Positions 8,198 through 16,045 of a stretch of DNA of 41,196 bases are shown in pieces. Location: NCBI GenBank assembly GCA_028694055.1, contig JAQUUA010000002.1, positions 1 through 41,196 on the forward strand, given 5' to 3'. The position numbers were made by a program, and so were the translations under genes. Position 1 is the stretch's first letter, and every line of letters begins with the position of its first letter. Under the pieces are notes generated by a model. That model was not told the DNA's origin, searched no databases, and saw only the letters and a program-made list of their open reading frames with translations. Origin of the DNA: Candidatus Methanomethylophilaceae archaeon. GTDB taxonomy: Archaea; Thermoplasmatota; Thermoplasmata; Methanomassiliicoccales; Methanomethylophilaceae.

Positions 8198-9265
8198 TCA
8201 GCTGATGATCACGTTCAAAGAGTGGATGGTGCCATCGAAGAAGCGTCCGGTGGCGGCGGCGTTGTAGCCTGTCCCGCCGATGTGCCACCCCGAGGTGCCC
8301 AGTGTCGGGACGGCGTCTGTCACGGACTTCTGACCCATCAACACCATCGTTCCTTGGCTGTTGTTGACGAAGATCTGCACCGTTCTGTCACTCATGCTGT
8401 ACACCCCCATGACCGTGTACTGGGTCCCGGCCACGATCTGGATGCCGCTGAACCCAGCTATGCCAGTGCCGTCGGAACGCACCCAACCGGCCCGGGTGCC
8501 GAACTCGAAGTGCCGATTGCCATCGGAGCTGCCGCTGAGCTGCAGACGGAAGCCGTTGTCGCCATTGCTGTTGAATATGCTGGCCCAACCCTCCTGCTGG
8601 TCCGGCGCCAGCCTCAATGTTACTTTCGCTGTGACTGTGAAGTTCTGACCAAGGGGGCCGATGCTGCTCTGGGGGAGACTAAGAGACTGTTGTTGGCTGG
8701 ATACGATGCTCAGCGGGAACGCCGTCACCGCCCCGTTCTTGGACACTGCTGAGGACAGGTCGATGCTGGTCCCATAGGAGCCCATAGCCAAGAATGTGGT
8801 GCGGGCTATCGTGAACCCGGTGGGGAGATGGATCAAACGCACATCCACTCGGCTCCCTTCCATGGAGTCGCCCAGCAGCAGCACCAACTGGTCGCCGGTA
8901 CCGAATCTTCCGCCCGCCCCTCCTATGGCATAGAACTGTATGCTACCGTCCAGAGCCTGATAGCGGGTGGAGAAGGAGCTGTGGTTATCCAAGGCCTGCG
9001 TGGAGGATATGCCGTTCACTTCCAGGCGGGCCTGTGACAGCAGGAAGGATGACGTCACCGGGCCCAAGGTCAGATAGTAACCATCCTCGCCTCGGTCCTC
9101 CACTTGGGAGAAATACCCCATCGGAACGGCTTCCACGGGGTTCATGAATCCCATGACCATGACCATGAGCACGGCGGAGATGACCACAGTCACAGCTACC
9201 ATCAATATGGTGGCGATGACGGGGGAGACCGCATCCCTTCTGCTACGTGGATGACCTTTAATCAT
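8198..9265 (-). CDS. Archaeal type IV pilin-like protein with LamG-type C-terminal domain
   Basis: This 355-residue secreted or surface protein starts with a short basic leader (HPRSRR) followed by DAVSPVIATILMVAVTVVIS. That is the class III signal peptide and hydrophobic helix of archaeal pilins, which a prepilin peptidase would cut just before the helix. Residues about 45-190 are beta-rich and unassigned. The last 150 residues look like a LamG/concanavalin-A-like jelly roll (FTVTAKVTLR, EGWASIFNSNGDNGFRLQL, GWHIGGTGYNAAATGRFFDGTI), a fold often used for glycan or adhesion binding. A pilin stalk helix carrying a lectin-like head suggests a minor or tip adhesin. No pilus assembly genes are in the window. 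A TATA element about 28 bases upstream (9288-9301) and the lack of a ribosome site suggest leaderless expression. Confidence 0.85.
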   Translation of the reverse strand: MIKGHPRSRRDAVSPVIATILMVAVTVVISAVLMVMVMGFMNPVEAVPMGYFSQVEDRGEDGYYLTLGPVTSSFLLSQARLEVNGISSTQALDNHSSFSTRYQALDGSIQFYAIGGAGGRFGTGDQLVLLLGDSMEGSRVDVRLIHLPTGFTIARTTFLAMGSYGTSIDLSSAVSKNGAVTAFPLSIVSSQQQSLSLPQSSIGPLGQNFTVTAKVTLRLAPDQQEGWASIFNSNGDNGFRLQLSGSSDGNRHFEFGTRAGWVRSDGTGIAGFSGIQIVAGTQYTVMGVYSMSDRTVQIFVNNSQGTMVLMGQKSVTDAVPTLGTSGWHIGGTGYNAAATGRFFDGTIHSLNVIIS

Positions 9266-9287
9266 GACATTTACCGCACTGCATAAG

Positions 9288-9301
9288 GAGTTATAAAACT
9301 C
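9288..9301. promoter_or_regulatory. Palindromic TATA element, possibly bidirectional
   Basis: GAGTTATAAAACTC has 5-bp inverted arms around ATAA and lies between two divergent genes. On the minus strand it sits about 23-36 bases before the pilin start, the normal TATA distance for a leaderless archaeal transcript. On the plus strand it is 67-80 bases before the kinase ATG, so it could also serve that gene with a leader. Confidence 0.45.
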
Positions 9302-9367
9302 TGGAGGATATTATCTCGGGCAACATGATTTATCCGTAATAGTGCATTAGCAATCCTGGTCTTGTTC

Positions 9368-11464
9368 ATGCCTAGAAGTCCCGAAGCTGTCACAGAGAGA
9401 TTGAGATGGGCTTTCGACCATGCCTCCCTGGGCATGGCCATCGCAGACTCGGACGGAAGATACTTGGATGTCAATCAGCAGTTTTCAGAGATGCTGGGGT
9501 TCAGCCGGGAGGAGCTGCTGGAGATGAACTTCATGGACATCACCGCCTCCTCCCATTCTAGCAGCGAGGAGAACCTGCAGCGTCTCCAGAGCGGGGAGGT
9601 CGACAAGCTGGTGGTGGAGAAGAGATACCGTCGCAAGGACGGTTCCGTCATCGAGGTCAAAGTCACCGTGGACATGGTCAGCAATGAAGGCCGGTCCTTC
9701 CTATTCACCCAGGTCCAGGATGTCACCGATCGGAAAAGGGCAGAGAGGAAGCTACGCAAGAAGCGCACCGAGCTATCCACCCTCATAGGGAACCTCCAGG
9801 GCATGGTCTACCGCTGCCTCCTGGACCAGGATTGGACCATGATGTATATCAGCGACCCCTGTGAGAGCATCACCGGCTACAAAGCGGAAGACCTGGTGGA
9901 CAACAGGCTGTTGTCCTATGCATCCATAATACACCCCGATGACCGGCAACGGGTGCAGGACAGCATCAAGCAGGCCATGAATGAGGGTCAAGGGTTCATG
10001 ATCCGTTACCGCATCACCCGTGCCGACGGCTCGGAGCGTTGGGTCATGGAGCAGGGCTCCGCCACCCGTTACGAGGACGAGGACACGCTCCATCTGCAAG
10101 GGTACATCAGCGACATCACCGAGCACGTGGAACTGGAACAGATGTACCAGCGCCTTTTCGACGATCTGCCCTTCGGGGTGGCGGACATATCCGCAGGCAT
10201 GGAGTTGCTGGCCATGAACCAGACATTCATCTCCATGATGGGCATAGAGTTCCCGGAGGATGGAGGCAATCCCTTGTTCCCCGTCGACAACGAGACCGAA
10301 GGCCTCATCAGCCGCAGCCTCCGGCTCGGCTCCACGTTGAACTCCGAGTTCTCCCGGCTCGGACGCACATACTCCATAACCGTCATACCACAGTCCTCCC
10401 GTCGCAACCGCAGCGTGCATGTCGTCCTGCAGGACATCACGGAGATCAAACGGACGGGGGAGCAACTGGTCCGGGAGGAGTCCCGCCTGCGTCTGTTCCT
10501 GAACTCCTTGGACCTCTTCGCCTACGTCAAGGATTCCGACCTCCGCTACGCCATGGTGAACAGCGCCTATGCCCGCTTCCTAGGATTGAGCGAGACCGAG
10601 ATAATCGGTCGCCGGCACGAGGACCTGGACACCGAGATGGATATGGAGGGCAACCTGGAAACGGATCTCAAGGTCATGGAGGAAGGCATACCTCAGATGT
10701 ATGAGACCACCATGCATGGGAAGGTTCTAAAGGTCCGCAAGTTCACCCTCGACCTCCGTGACGGACAGAACGGCGTGGGGGCCCTGATGTCCGATATAAG
10801 CGTCAGGAAGAGGATGGAGGACTCCGACGCCTTCCTGCACTACCTCCTCAGCCATGACCTGAAGAACAAGCTCACAGTCATCATGGGCTACCAGGACCTC
10901 CTGTGCCAATCCTGCGACCCGGACCAGATGGACCGGTTCCTGGAGGCCATAGAGAAGGCCTCCCAGGACGGTGTGGAGCTCATCGACAAGGTGGAGCTCA
11001 TGAAACGCCTCAGCTCCACGTCCGAGACCACGCCGGTGAACCTGCGGGGGGCCATCAAGAGGGTGGAGGCCCAGTTCCACCAGAGGTTGGAGGACGCCGG
11101 GATGACCATGCATGTGGACTATGAGTCCCTGAACGTCTCCGTACAGGGCGGCCCCCTCATACACGAGCTGTTCAGCAACCTGGTGGAGAACTGCATAAAC
11201 CATTCCAGCGGCAGCCGTATACAGATCGCCGCCCGGGACCAAGGAGAGAACGTCCTCTGTCTGGTGGAGGACGACGGCCGAGGGGTGGACGAGGCAGATA
11301 AGGCCATGCTCTTCGACCGGGGCTTCCACAAGGGTCGGAGGGCCGGTTCCGGTCTGGGTTCCTATCTGGCCCATCGTATCACCGAGTTCTATAAGGCGGA
11401 GATATTCGCCTGCGACTCCGAGATGGGCGGCCTGTGCATCGGGATACGCTTCCGCAAGAGCTGA
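9368..11464 (+). CDS. Multi-PAS sensor histidine kinase
   Basis: This cytoplasmic kinase has about 698 residues and no membrane segment. Four PAS-type units precede the kinase core: PAS1 (about 15-120, ASLGMAIADSDGRYLDVN, closing with FTQVQDVTDRKRAERKL), PAS2 (about 135-260, with DWTMMYISDPCESITGY and DGSERWVMEQGSA), PAS3 (about 265-375), and PAS4 (about 385-480, NSLDLFAYVKDSDLRYAMVN). The acceptor box is LLSHDLKNKLTVIMGY. The ATPase domain has an N box (NLVENCINHSS), a G1 box (EDDGRGVDE) and a G2 box (GSGLGSYLAHR). PAS ligands are unknown. ATG 9368 is preferred over the TTG two codons earlier. No receiver domain or regulator lies beside it. Confidence 0.88.
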   Translation: MPRSPEAVTERLRWAFDHASLGMAIADSDGRYLDVNQQFSEMLGFSREELLEMNFMDITASSHSSSEENLQRLQSGEVDKLVVEKRYRRKDGSVIEVKVTVDMVSNEGRSFLFTQVQDVTDRKRAERKLRKKRTELSTLIGNLQGMVYRCLLDQDWTMMYISDPCESITGYKAEDLVDNRLLSYASIIHPDDRQRVQDSIKQAMNEGQGFMIRYRITRADGSERWVMEQGSATRYEDEDTLHLQGYISDITEHVELEQMYQRLFDDLPFGVADISAGMELLAMNQTFISMMGIEFPEDGGNPLFPVDNETEGLISRSLRLGSTLNSEFSRLGRTYSITVIPQSSRRNRSVHVVLQDITEIKRTGEQLVREESRLRLFLNSLDLFAYVKDSDLRYAMVNSAYARFLGLSETEIIGRRHEDLDTEMDMEGNLETDLKVMEEGIPQMYETTMHGKVLKVRKFTLDLRDGQNGVGALMSDISVRKRMEDSDAFLHYLLSHDLKNKLTVIMGYQDLLCQSCDPDQMDRFLEAIEKASQDGVELIDKVELMKRLSSTSETTPVNLRGAIKRVEAQFHQRLEDAGMTMHVDYESLNVSVQGGPLIHELFSNLVENCINHSSGSRIQIAARDQGENVLCLVEDDGRGVDEADKAMLFDRGFHKGRRAGSGLGSYLAHRITEFYKAEIFACDSEMGGLCIGIRFRKS

Positions 11465-11507
11465 CCCGTCCGCAAGGATTATCATCCGCCCGTCCCATCC
11501 ATCCGGC

Positions 11508-11861
11508 ATGGCAGACATCATCAGCCCGGACGGCAAGGGCAAGGAAGACCTCAGGGGACGCATACTGGTGGGCAAGGAGCTCACATCCTACCAGGACGGT
11601 GCGGTGGTATCCCGCACCCTCTTGAACAAGAACGTGGGCACATTGACGCTGTTCTCCTTCGACGAGGGGCAGGGCCTGAGCGAGCACACCGCCCCCTACG
11701 ATGCCACCGTATTGATCCTGGACGGGGAGGCCTCCGTCCGCATCGATGGGGAGGAGTTCCATCTACGGGAAGGGGAGATGATCATCATGCCCGCCAACAA
11801 GCCGCATTCCTTGCACGCTGTGAAGCGTTTCAAGATGCTCTTGATAATGATCCGGGCCTGA
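11508..11861 (+). CDS. Small cupin-domain protein
   Basis: This 117-residue single-domain cupin has the two family motifs in the expected order: GQGLSEHTAPYDATVLILDG (motif 1, one conserved His in place of the usual two or three) and GEMIIMPANKPHSLHAV (motif 2 with the His). Such proteins bind a metal and act as small isomerases, dioxygenases or sensors, so the function cannot be specified. Its close relatives are often annotated simply as cupin. It lies between a sensor kinase and rubrerythrin, which is compatible with, but does not prove, a stress role. Confidence 0.85.
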   Translation: MADIISPDGKGKEDLRGRILVGKELTSYQDGAVVSRTLLNKNVGTLTLFSFDEGQGLSEHTAPYDATVLILDGEASVRIDGEEFHLREGEMIIMPANKPHSLHAVKRFKMLLIMIRA

Positions 11862-11863
11862 GC

Positions 11864-11938
11864 AAGGTTGATAAACCCCTCTGCTCCATAGTTCCATCCC
11901 CATATTATTATTTTTTTTCTATTCTTTTTATCAACCTT
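11864..11938. promoter_or_regulatory. 12-bp inverted repeat flanking the rubrerythrin promoter region
   Basis: AAGGTTGATAAA (11864-11875) is repeated as its exact complement TTTATCAACCTT (11927-11938), with a 51-base AT-rich spacer. The second arm runs into CTTTAAGTA, a TATA-like element some 35-45 bases before the rubrerythrin ATG. The arms could be two operators for one regulator or form a long-loop hairpin. The region contains no gene. Confidence 0.4.
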
Positions 11939-11976
11939 TAAGTAATGGCATCCCAATCCCAACAAGGGTATCGAAA

Positions 11977-12558
11977 ATGAAGAAGACCATGGAGAATCTA
12001 TCCAAAGCTTTCGTGGGCGAGAGCCAAGCCCGCAACCGTTACACGATATACTCCCGCACCGCCAAGGACGAGGGGTACGAGCAGATCTCGGAGATATACC
12101 TCAAGACGGCGGAGAACGAGTGGGAGCACGCCAAATGGCTGTTCCGCATGATCAACCAGCTCAAGGGCGGGGACAAGTCCTACGATGAGATCGTCATCGA
12201 GGCAGACGTCCCTACCGTCTTCGGCAGCACCGCTGACAACCTCCGGGCATCCATCGCCGGCGAGGAGCACGAGAACACTGTGATGTACCCGGAGTTCGCC
12301 TCCGTGGCGGAGTCCGAGGGCCTTCCCGAGGTGGCTGCCCGCCTGCGGGCCATAGGACATGCCGAGAACCACCACAAGACCCGTTTCGAGATGCTCCTGG
12401 CCGCCTTGGAGGGCAAGACCCTGTTCAAGAAGGACAAGGAGGTCACCTGGGAATGCCGCAAGTGCGGTTACCAGCACACCGGTGCCGAGCCTCCGGAGAA
12501 GTGCCCATCCTGCGACCATCCCACCAAGTACTTCCAGAGAAGCTGCGACGTGTTCTGA
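11977..12558 (+). CDS. rbr: Rubrerythrin
   Basis: This 193-residue cytoplasmic non-haem iron protein reduces hydrogen peroxide in anaerobes. The N-terminal four-helix diiron domain is seen as SQARNRYTIYSRTAK, then ENEWEHAKW and EEHENTVMYPEFA, and a last helix with HAENHHKTRFEMLL supplies the remaining Glu/His ligands. The C-terminal rubredoxin-like domain has CRKCGY and CPSCDH, the four-Cys iron site. The order and length are those of classical rubrerythrin. Leader bases 11862-11976 are AT-rich with promoter-like elements and an inverted repeat. A short GC hairpin with a T-run follows the stop. With MsrB it forms the visible oxidant defence. Confidence 0.95.
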   Translation: MKKTMENLSKAFVGESQARNRYTIYSRTAKDEGYEQISEIYLKTAENEWEHAKWLFRMINQLKGGDKSYDEIVIEADVPTVFGSTADNLRASIAGEEHENTVMYPEFASVAESEGLPEVAARLRAIGHAENHHKTRFEMLLAALEGKTLFKKDKEVTWECRKCGYQHTGAEPPEKCPSCDHPTKYFQRSCDVF

Positions 12559-12565
12559 AACCAAC

Positions 12566-12595
12566 GGGGCCCGGCCCCGGCAAAACATTTTTCCC
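12566..12595 (+). terminator. Putative terminator after rubrerythrin
   Basis: GGGGC-CCG-GCCCC forms a 5-bp GC stem (12566-12578), followed within ten bases by CATTTTTC. It starts 8 bp after the rubrerythrin stop. Archaeal termination relies mainly on T-runs, so the T stretch is the more meaningful part. Confidence 0.45.
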
Positions 12596-12626
12596 TCCGT
12601 GTGCGCTCACATGTGAGAGGCTTCCT

Positions 12627-12932
12627 ATGGGAGTGGACTGCATGGACTTTGACCAGTACGAGGTGGACCTCAACGCCAAATGCGTGTGCGGTTGCATGGA
12701 CGGTAACCGTTTCCACAAGATCTACCGTTTCCCCAACATGAGGGGGGCCTCGGTGGCCTCCAACCCCAAGATCCTGGGTTTCTCAGAGGTCGGATACCGG
12801 GTGCTGACCATATCCTTCCTGTCCGAGACCGAATACCAGGTGGAGAACCTCCCCGGCTTCGACAAGCAGATCCTGGACTGTGAGGACTGGGAAGAGGCAG
12901 AGGGTATACTGAGAAGGATTATGGCCCTCTGA
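12627..12932 (+). CDS. Hypothetical protein with N-terminal Cys cluster
   Basis: This is a 101-residue soluble protein I do not recognise. Near the N terminus it has KCVCGCMDGNRF (three Cys in C-x-C-x-C), which could bind a metal, and a further Cys later in ILDCEDWEEAEGILRR. The rest is a compact alpha/beta sequence with an acidic C-terminal helix. The frame is open further upstream into the rubrerythrin gene. I chose ATG 12627 because GAGAGG (12615-12620) sits 6 bases before it; ATG 12642 is an alternative. A perfect 12-bp palindrome, CTCACATGTGAG (12606-12617), overlaps the ribosome site. Confidence 0.6.
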   Translation: MGVDCMDFDQYEVDLNAKCVCGCMDGNRFHKIYRFPNMRGASVASNPKILGFSEVGYRVLTISFLSETEYQVENLPGFDKQILDCEDWEEAEGILRRIMAL

Positions 12933-12946
12933 GGTCGAGTGGTCCC

Positions 12947-14005
12947 ATGCCGGAGCATCATCATGTCATCATAGTCGGCGGTGGCCCGGCGGGGGCCGCC
13001 GCGGCATTCTTCCTCGCCCATCTCGGGGTAAGGGACGTTCTGCTCCTGGACCGTATGCTGGGCAGCGAGGTCTACGACCGTTATCACAGCGTCTGTGGCG
13101 AAGGCATCAGCAGCCGTGCCCTCCGGGACCTGGCCCCCATGGAGCCATGGCATTTGCGGGACCGTATCCAGCGCATGGACCTCCTATGGCCGGGGGGCGT
13201 TCGAATCCGGCGCCGCATGGACGGACTGGTGCTGGACCGCCCCCTGTTCCTGCAGGAGCTGCGACAGAGGGCAGAGGAAGGCGGTTGCACCATCCGTCCT
13301 GGTACCGTGGTCTCGGTGACGGATGAAGGCCGACAGTACCTGCTCCGTCTCCGAGACGGCACCGAGCTCAGCTGTCATTACCTCCTCGGAGCGGACGGGG
13401 CCTTCTCCCGGGTCCGCCAGGACCTCTTCGGCAGCCGTCCACGACGCATGATCGCCGTGCAGCAGTGCTTGAGCACAGAGCCGGCCGCCCCGTCCACAGC
13501 GGAGATCGAGATGGGGGCGGTTTTCCAAGGGGGATACCGCTGGGTGTTCCCATCCGGGGAGCTATCCAATGTAGGCTTCCCCAAGGGCAAGGGGGAGTTC
13601 CAGGGAGTGGCCTTCAAAGGCGGTCGCTACCTGCCCTTCGGCGGCGTGGAGGAGCCGGTGCACGGGCGTGCCATGCTCATAGGGGATGCCGCCGCTCAGG
13701 CCAATCCGGTCTGCTTCGGCGGTCTGCGGGCGGCCATGACCGCTGCCAAGGTGGCCGCCCGGGCGGTGGCCCGCGACGACCCCCAATCCTACGCAAGATG
13801 GTGGAAGAGGTCCCTCTGGTCCTCGCCGCGCTTCCTGCTGGCCCACGACCGTCTGCGGTCCTGGAGCGATGCAGACATGGAGAGGGCGGTGAGGCCCTTC
13901 CGTCGCAGTGTGAACCCCTTGTCGGTGCTGCGGGCGGTGGCCACAATGCCCGGCAACGTGCCCATGTACATAGCCTACCTCATCACTTTCCGATACGCTT
14001 GGTGA
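12947..14005 (+). CDS. Geranylgeranyl reductase family FAD-dependent oxidoreductase
   Basis: This 352-residue flavoprotein has an N-terminal Rossmann motif (VIIVGGGPAGAAAAFFLAH) and the family signature YHSVCGEGISSRAL. It also has an internal GADGAFSRVRQDL and the second FAD motif GRAMLIGDAAAQANPVCFGG. This layout is that of the digeranylgeranylglycerophospholipid reductase (GGR) family, which saturates the double bonds of archaeal lipid isoprenoid chains. However, archaea carry several paralogues, some acting on other isoprenoids, so the exact substrate is uncertain. The C-terminal helix is moderately hydrophobic. The next gene starts 5 bp after the stop, implying co-transcription. Confidence 0.82.
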   Translation: MPEHHHVIIVGGGPAGAAAAFFLAHLGVRDVLLLDRMLGSEVYDRYHSVCGEGISSRALRDLAPMEPWHLRDRIQRMDLLWPGGVRIRRRMDGLVLDRPLFLQELRQRAEEGGCTIRPGTVVSVTDEGRQYLLRLRDGTELSCHYLLGADGAFSRVRQDLFGSRPRRMIAVQQCLSTEPAAPSTAEIEMGAVFQGGYRWVFPSGELSNVGFPKGKGEFQGVAFKGGRYLPFGGVEEPVHGRAMLIGDAAAQANPVCFGGLRAAMTAAKVAARAVARDDPQSYARWWKRSLWSSPRFLLAHDRLRSWSDADMERAVRPFRRSVNPLSVLRAVATMPGNVPMYIAYLITFRYAW

Positions 14006-14009
14006 AACC

Positions 14010-14342
14010 ATGTCCCTGCTACGAAGAAAACATACCATCATACCCCTCACCCGGATGACCCTGGGGGAGTTCGACATCCAAGAGCCCGGTGGCTACCGGA
14101 ACGTCAAGACCTTCCCTCTGCATATCAAGGCCGGTCGGGACCTGCATGTCCGTGTCCGTTCCGACCGGCCGTTGGACCTGGCGGTTTCTGACCAGAAGGG
14201 TTTCTGCCGCTCCTTTCAGGAAGGGGTGACGGAAGGCGGCCTGGGGCCGGTGCACTTCCCGGAGAAGGAGCTGGCGGCCCTGGTGCTGGGGGTCTTCCGA
14301 GGCGACCGGGCCGATCTGGAGCTGGAGGTTTGGACGGAATGA
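14010..14342 (+). CDS. Hypothetical protein
   Basis: This 110-residue protein has no family I recognise. It has a basic N terminus (LLRRKH), no membrane segment and a predicted beta-rich body (KTFPLHIKAGRDLHVRVRSD; AALVLGVFRG; DLELEVWTE), so a small beta-sandwich is possible. It starts 5 bp after the GGR-family gene and probably shares its transcript. Codon use and GC match the neighbours, which supports its being a real gene. Confidence 0.6.
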   Translation: MSLLRRKHTIIPLTRMTLGEFDIQEPGGYRNVKTFPLHIKAGRDLHVRVRSDRPLDLAVSDQKGFCRSFQEGVTEGGLGPVHFPEKELAALVLGVFRGDRADLELEVWTE

Positions 14343-14352
14343 CGGCCCCAAT

Positions 14353-14363
14353 CCTCTAAATAC
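14353..14363 (+). promoter_or_regulatory. TATA element for the 14386 membrane-protein gene
   Basis: CTCTAAATACC stands out in GC-rich sequence about 23-33 bases before the ATG at 14386, the distance expected for a leaderless archaeal transcript. Confidence 0.4.
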
Positions 14364-14385
14364 CGCGAACGGCGATGTCCGACCC

Positions 14386-15480
14386 ATGGACAGGAGGCCC
14401 CGTGGCCGGTACCGGGCCAGCAGCAAGCTGGACCTCAGCAGCGGATTCGACCGTGGCGTCATCGCTCTCTTCCTGGTCTCCACCCTGTGCTGCGGCATAG
14501 CGGTGGTGGTGCTCTTCCAGACCGGCGTGGTGCAGGACCTGGTCACCGTGCTCCCCTTGTTCACCGCCTCTTTCGTGGTGCCAGGGTTGGTGGTCTACCT
14601 GGACGTGGGTCGATGGCACTACCTCCTGGCCCTGGTGGCGGTGGCGGCGGTGATGATGGTGGCCGGGCTGGATGCCATATACGCCGCCTTCCTGGTCTAT
14701 GCGGTCCTGGGCGGCTTCGGGGTGGTGGGGCTGGTGGTGGCCCTGCAGAAGCGCTACTTCTATGACGTCCTCTCCCGCATCGAGGCCCTGGGCCTGAAAG
14801 AGGGGCAGGACCGTCGGGACCGTCTCGTCTCCTATGTCTTCAACATCCGTGAGGACACCGACACCCGCAACCTCACCATGGAGCACAACCTCTCCCGCAA
14901 CCGTTTCCCCTGGCGGGAGATGGGGGAGCTGATGGTGCTGGGATTCATGCTAGGGATATTCATATGGATATACCTCAGCCTGAACCCCGCCCTGCTCATC
15001 AACTACAGCCTGAACCAGATCCTCCTGGTGATGTTCCTGATATCCATGTACATACCCCTCCTGGTCCTCCCTTGGGCCATATTCAAGTCATTGGATGTGC
15101 GCATCAGCAGCGAGTTCCGGGACTTCCGTCTCTTCGGAGGCGTGGTCACCACCCTCCAGAAGACCGTCCTGCCGGTGGCGGCGGTCATGATCTACGCCAT
15201 ATCGGCCGTGAACCGTCTGGGTCTGGATGTGGTCTTAGGCTATATCGCCACATCCGCCGCCTTCAACATACTGGTGGTGGGGGCCACCACCGTCATCTAC
15301 TACACATTCTTCGAGAAGGGGCTGGTGGACAGCATAGTGGGCCGCTGGCGGACTTTCCGTCCCATGCCCATACTGGCGGAGCTGAGGGAGAAGGAGGAGC
15401 GTAGGAGGAAGGAGATCCCCGGCATGCCACGAAGGGTCTACGAGGAGAGCATGGAGATGGATTTCACTCCCTATCGATGA
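14386..15480 (+). CDS. Multi-pass membrane protein, unknown function
   Basis: This 364-residue integral membrane protein has about eight hydrophobic segments in two groups of four. A central cytoplasmic-like, charged stretch (residues about 125-180, with LKEGQDRRDRL and REDTDTRN) separates them, and the tail is basic and acidic (LREKEERRRKEIPG). I do not recognise the family; the general layout is reminiscent of archaeal type II secretion/pilus platform (TadC/FlaJ-like) proteins, but no conserved motif confirms this. The last 17 bp overlap the convergent gene on the other strand. No enzymatic motif is evident. Confidence 0.7.
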   Translation: MDRRPRGRYRASSKLDLSSGFDRGVIALFLVSTLCCGIAVVVLFQTGVVQDLVTVLPLFTASFVVPGLVVYLDVGRWHYLLALVAVAAVMMVAGLDAIYAAFLVYAVLGGFGVVGLVVALQKRYFYDVLSRIEALGLKEGQDRRDRLVSYVFNIREDTDTRNLTMEHNLSRNRFPWREMGELMVLGFMLGIFIWIYLSLNPALLINYSLNQILLVMFLISMYIPLLVLPWAIFKSLDVRISSEFRDFRLFGGVVTTLQKTVLPVAAVMIYAISAVNRLGLDVVLGYIATSAAFNILVVGATTVIYYTFFEKGLVDSIVGRWRTFRPMPILAELREKEERRRKEIPGMPRRVYEESMEMDFTPYR

Positions 15481-15919
15481 GACGGGAGACTATCCAAGGC
15501 GCTCGGATGCCCAGGCGCTCCTTGTTCACGGCCATGGCGGCCAGGATCACATTGCTACCCGCGGCCATGGCGGCCGCCACCGGGGTGGAGTCCACCATGA
15601 GGTAGCCGGAGAGGTAGGAGAACAGCAGCAAGAGCCCCATCACCACATAGAAACGGTGCGGTTGGGAGATCCATGACGGTATCTGCTCGCTGTAGTACGA
15701 GACCACCAGGGCGGCAGCGGCCACGGCTACGATTATGAGCGCCAACAGGCTGCTGTCCAGTACTTGGACCAGGGAATGGTAGCCCTCGCCGGTGGGGTCC
15801 CTGATCATACGGGAGAACACTCCGGACATGAAGATGGAGAACGACAGTCCCAAGGCCCTCTCCAGTGTGGCCCTGGAATCCTGTATCGCATGTCTCCAGC
15901 TGAAAGCGTTTCGCTGCAT
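15464..15919 (-). CDS. Small membrane protein, unknown function
   Basis: This is a 151-residue protein. The N-terminal 30 residues are polar (HAIQDSRATLERALGLSFSI). Four hydrophobic segments follow: around 22-40 (amphipathic), 55-75 (LLALIIVAVAAAALVVSYY), 90-108 (FYVVMGLLLLFSYLSGYLM) and 112-130. I do not recognise the family. A purine-rich run (GGGAGAACGGG on the minus strand) precedes ATG 15919. The 3' end overlaps the upstream convergent gene by 17 bp. Confidence 0.6.
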   Translation of the reverse strand: MQRNAFSWRHAIQDSRATLERALGLSFSIFMSGVFSRMIRDPTGEGYHSLVQVLDSSLLALIIVAVAAAALVVSYYSEQIPSWISQPHRFYVVMGLLLLFSYLSGYLMVDSTPVAAAMAAGSNVILAAMAVNKERLGIRAPWIVSRLIDRE

Positions 15920-16002
15920 CCCGTTCTCCCATCCCCTCGCTGCGATTTAACCCTTTGCCGAAAGGCGGAGATGAACTTTCGACTCCCCCCCTCCCGGTTC
16001 GG

Positions 16003-16011
16003 TTCATATAT
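16003..16011 (+). promoter_or_regulatory. TATA element for the RecA-like / PolB operon
   Basis: TTCATATAT lies about 35-43 bases before the first ATG of the three-gene operon (16046), in otherwise GC-rich sequence. Confidence 0.45.
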
Positions 16012-16045
16012 CCTCCTCTCGGCTGATGTATCCGGGTCACGGTAA

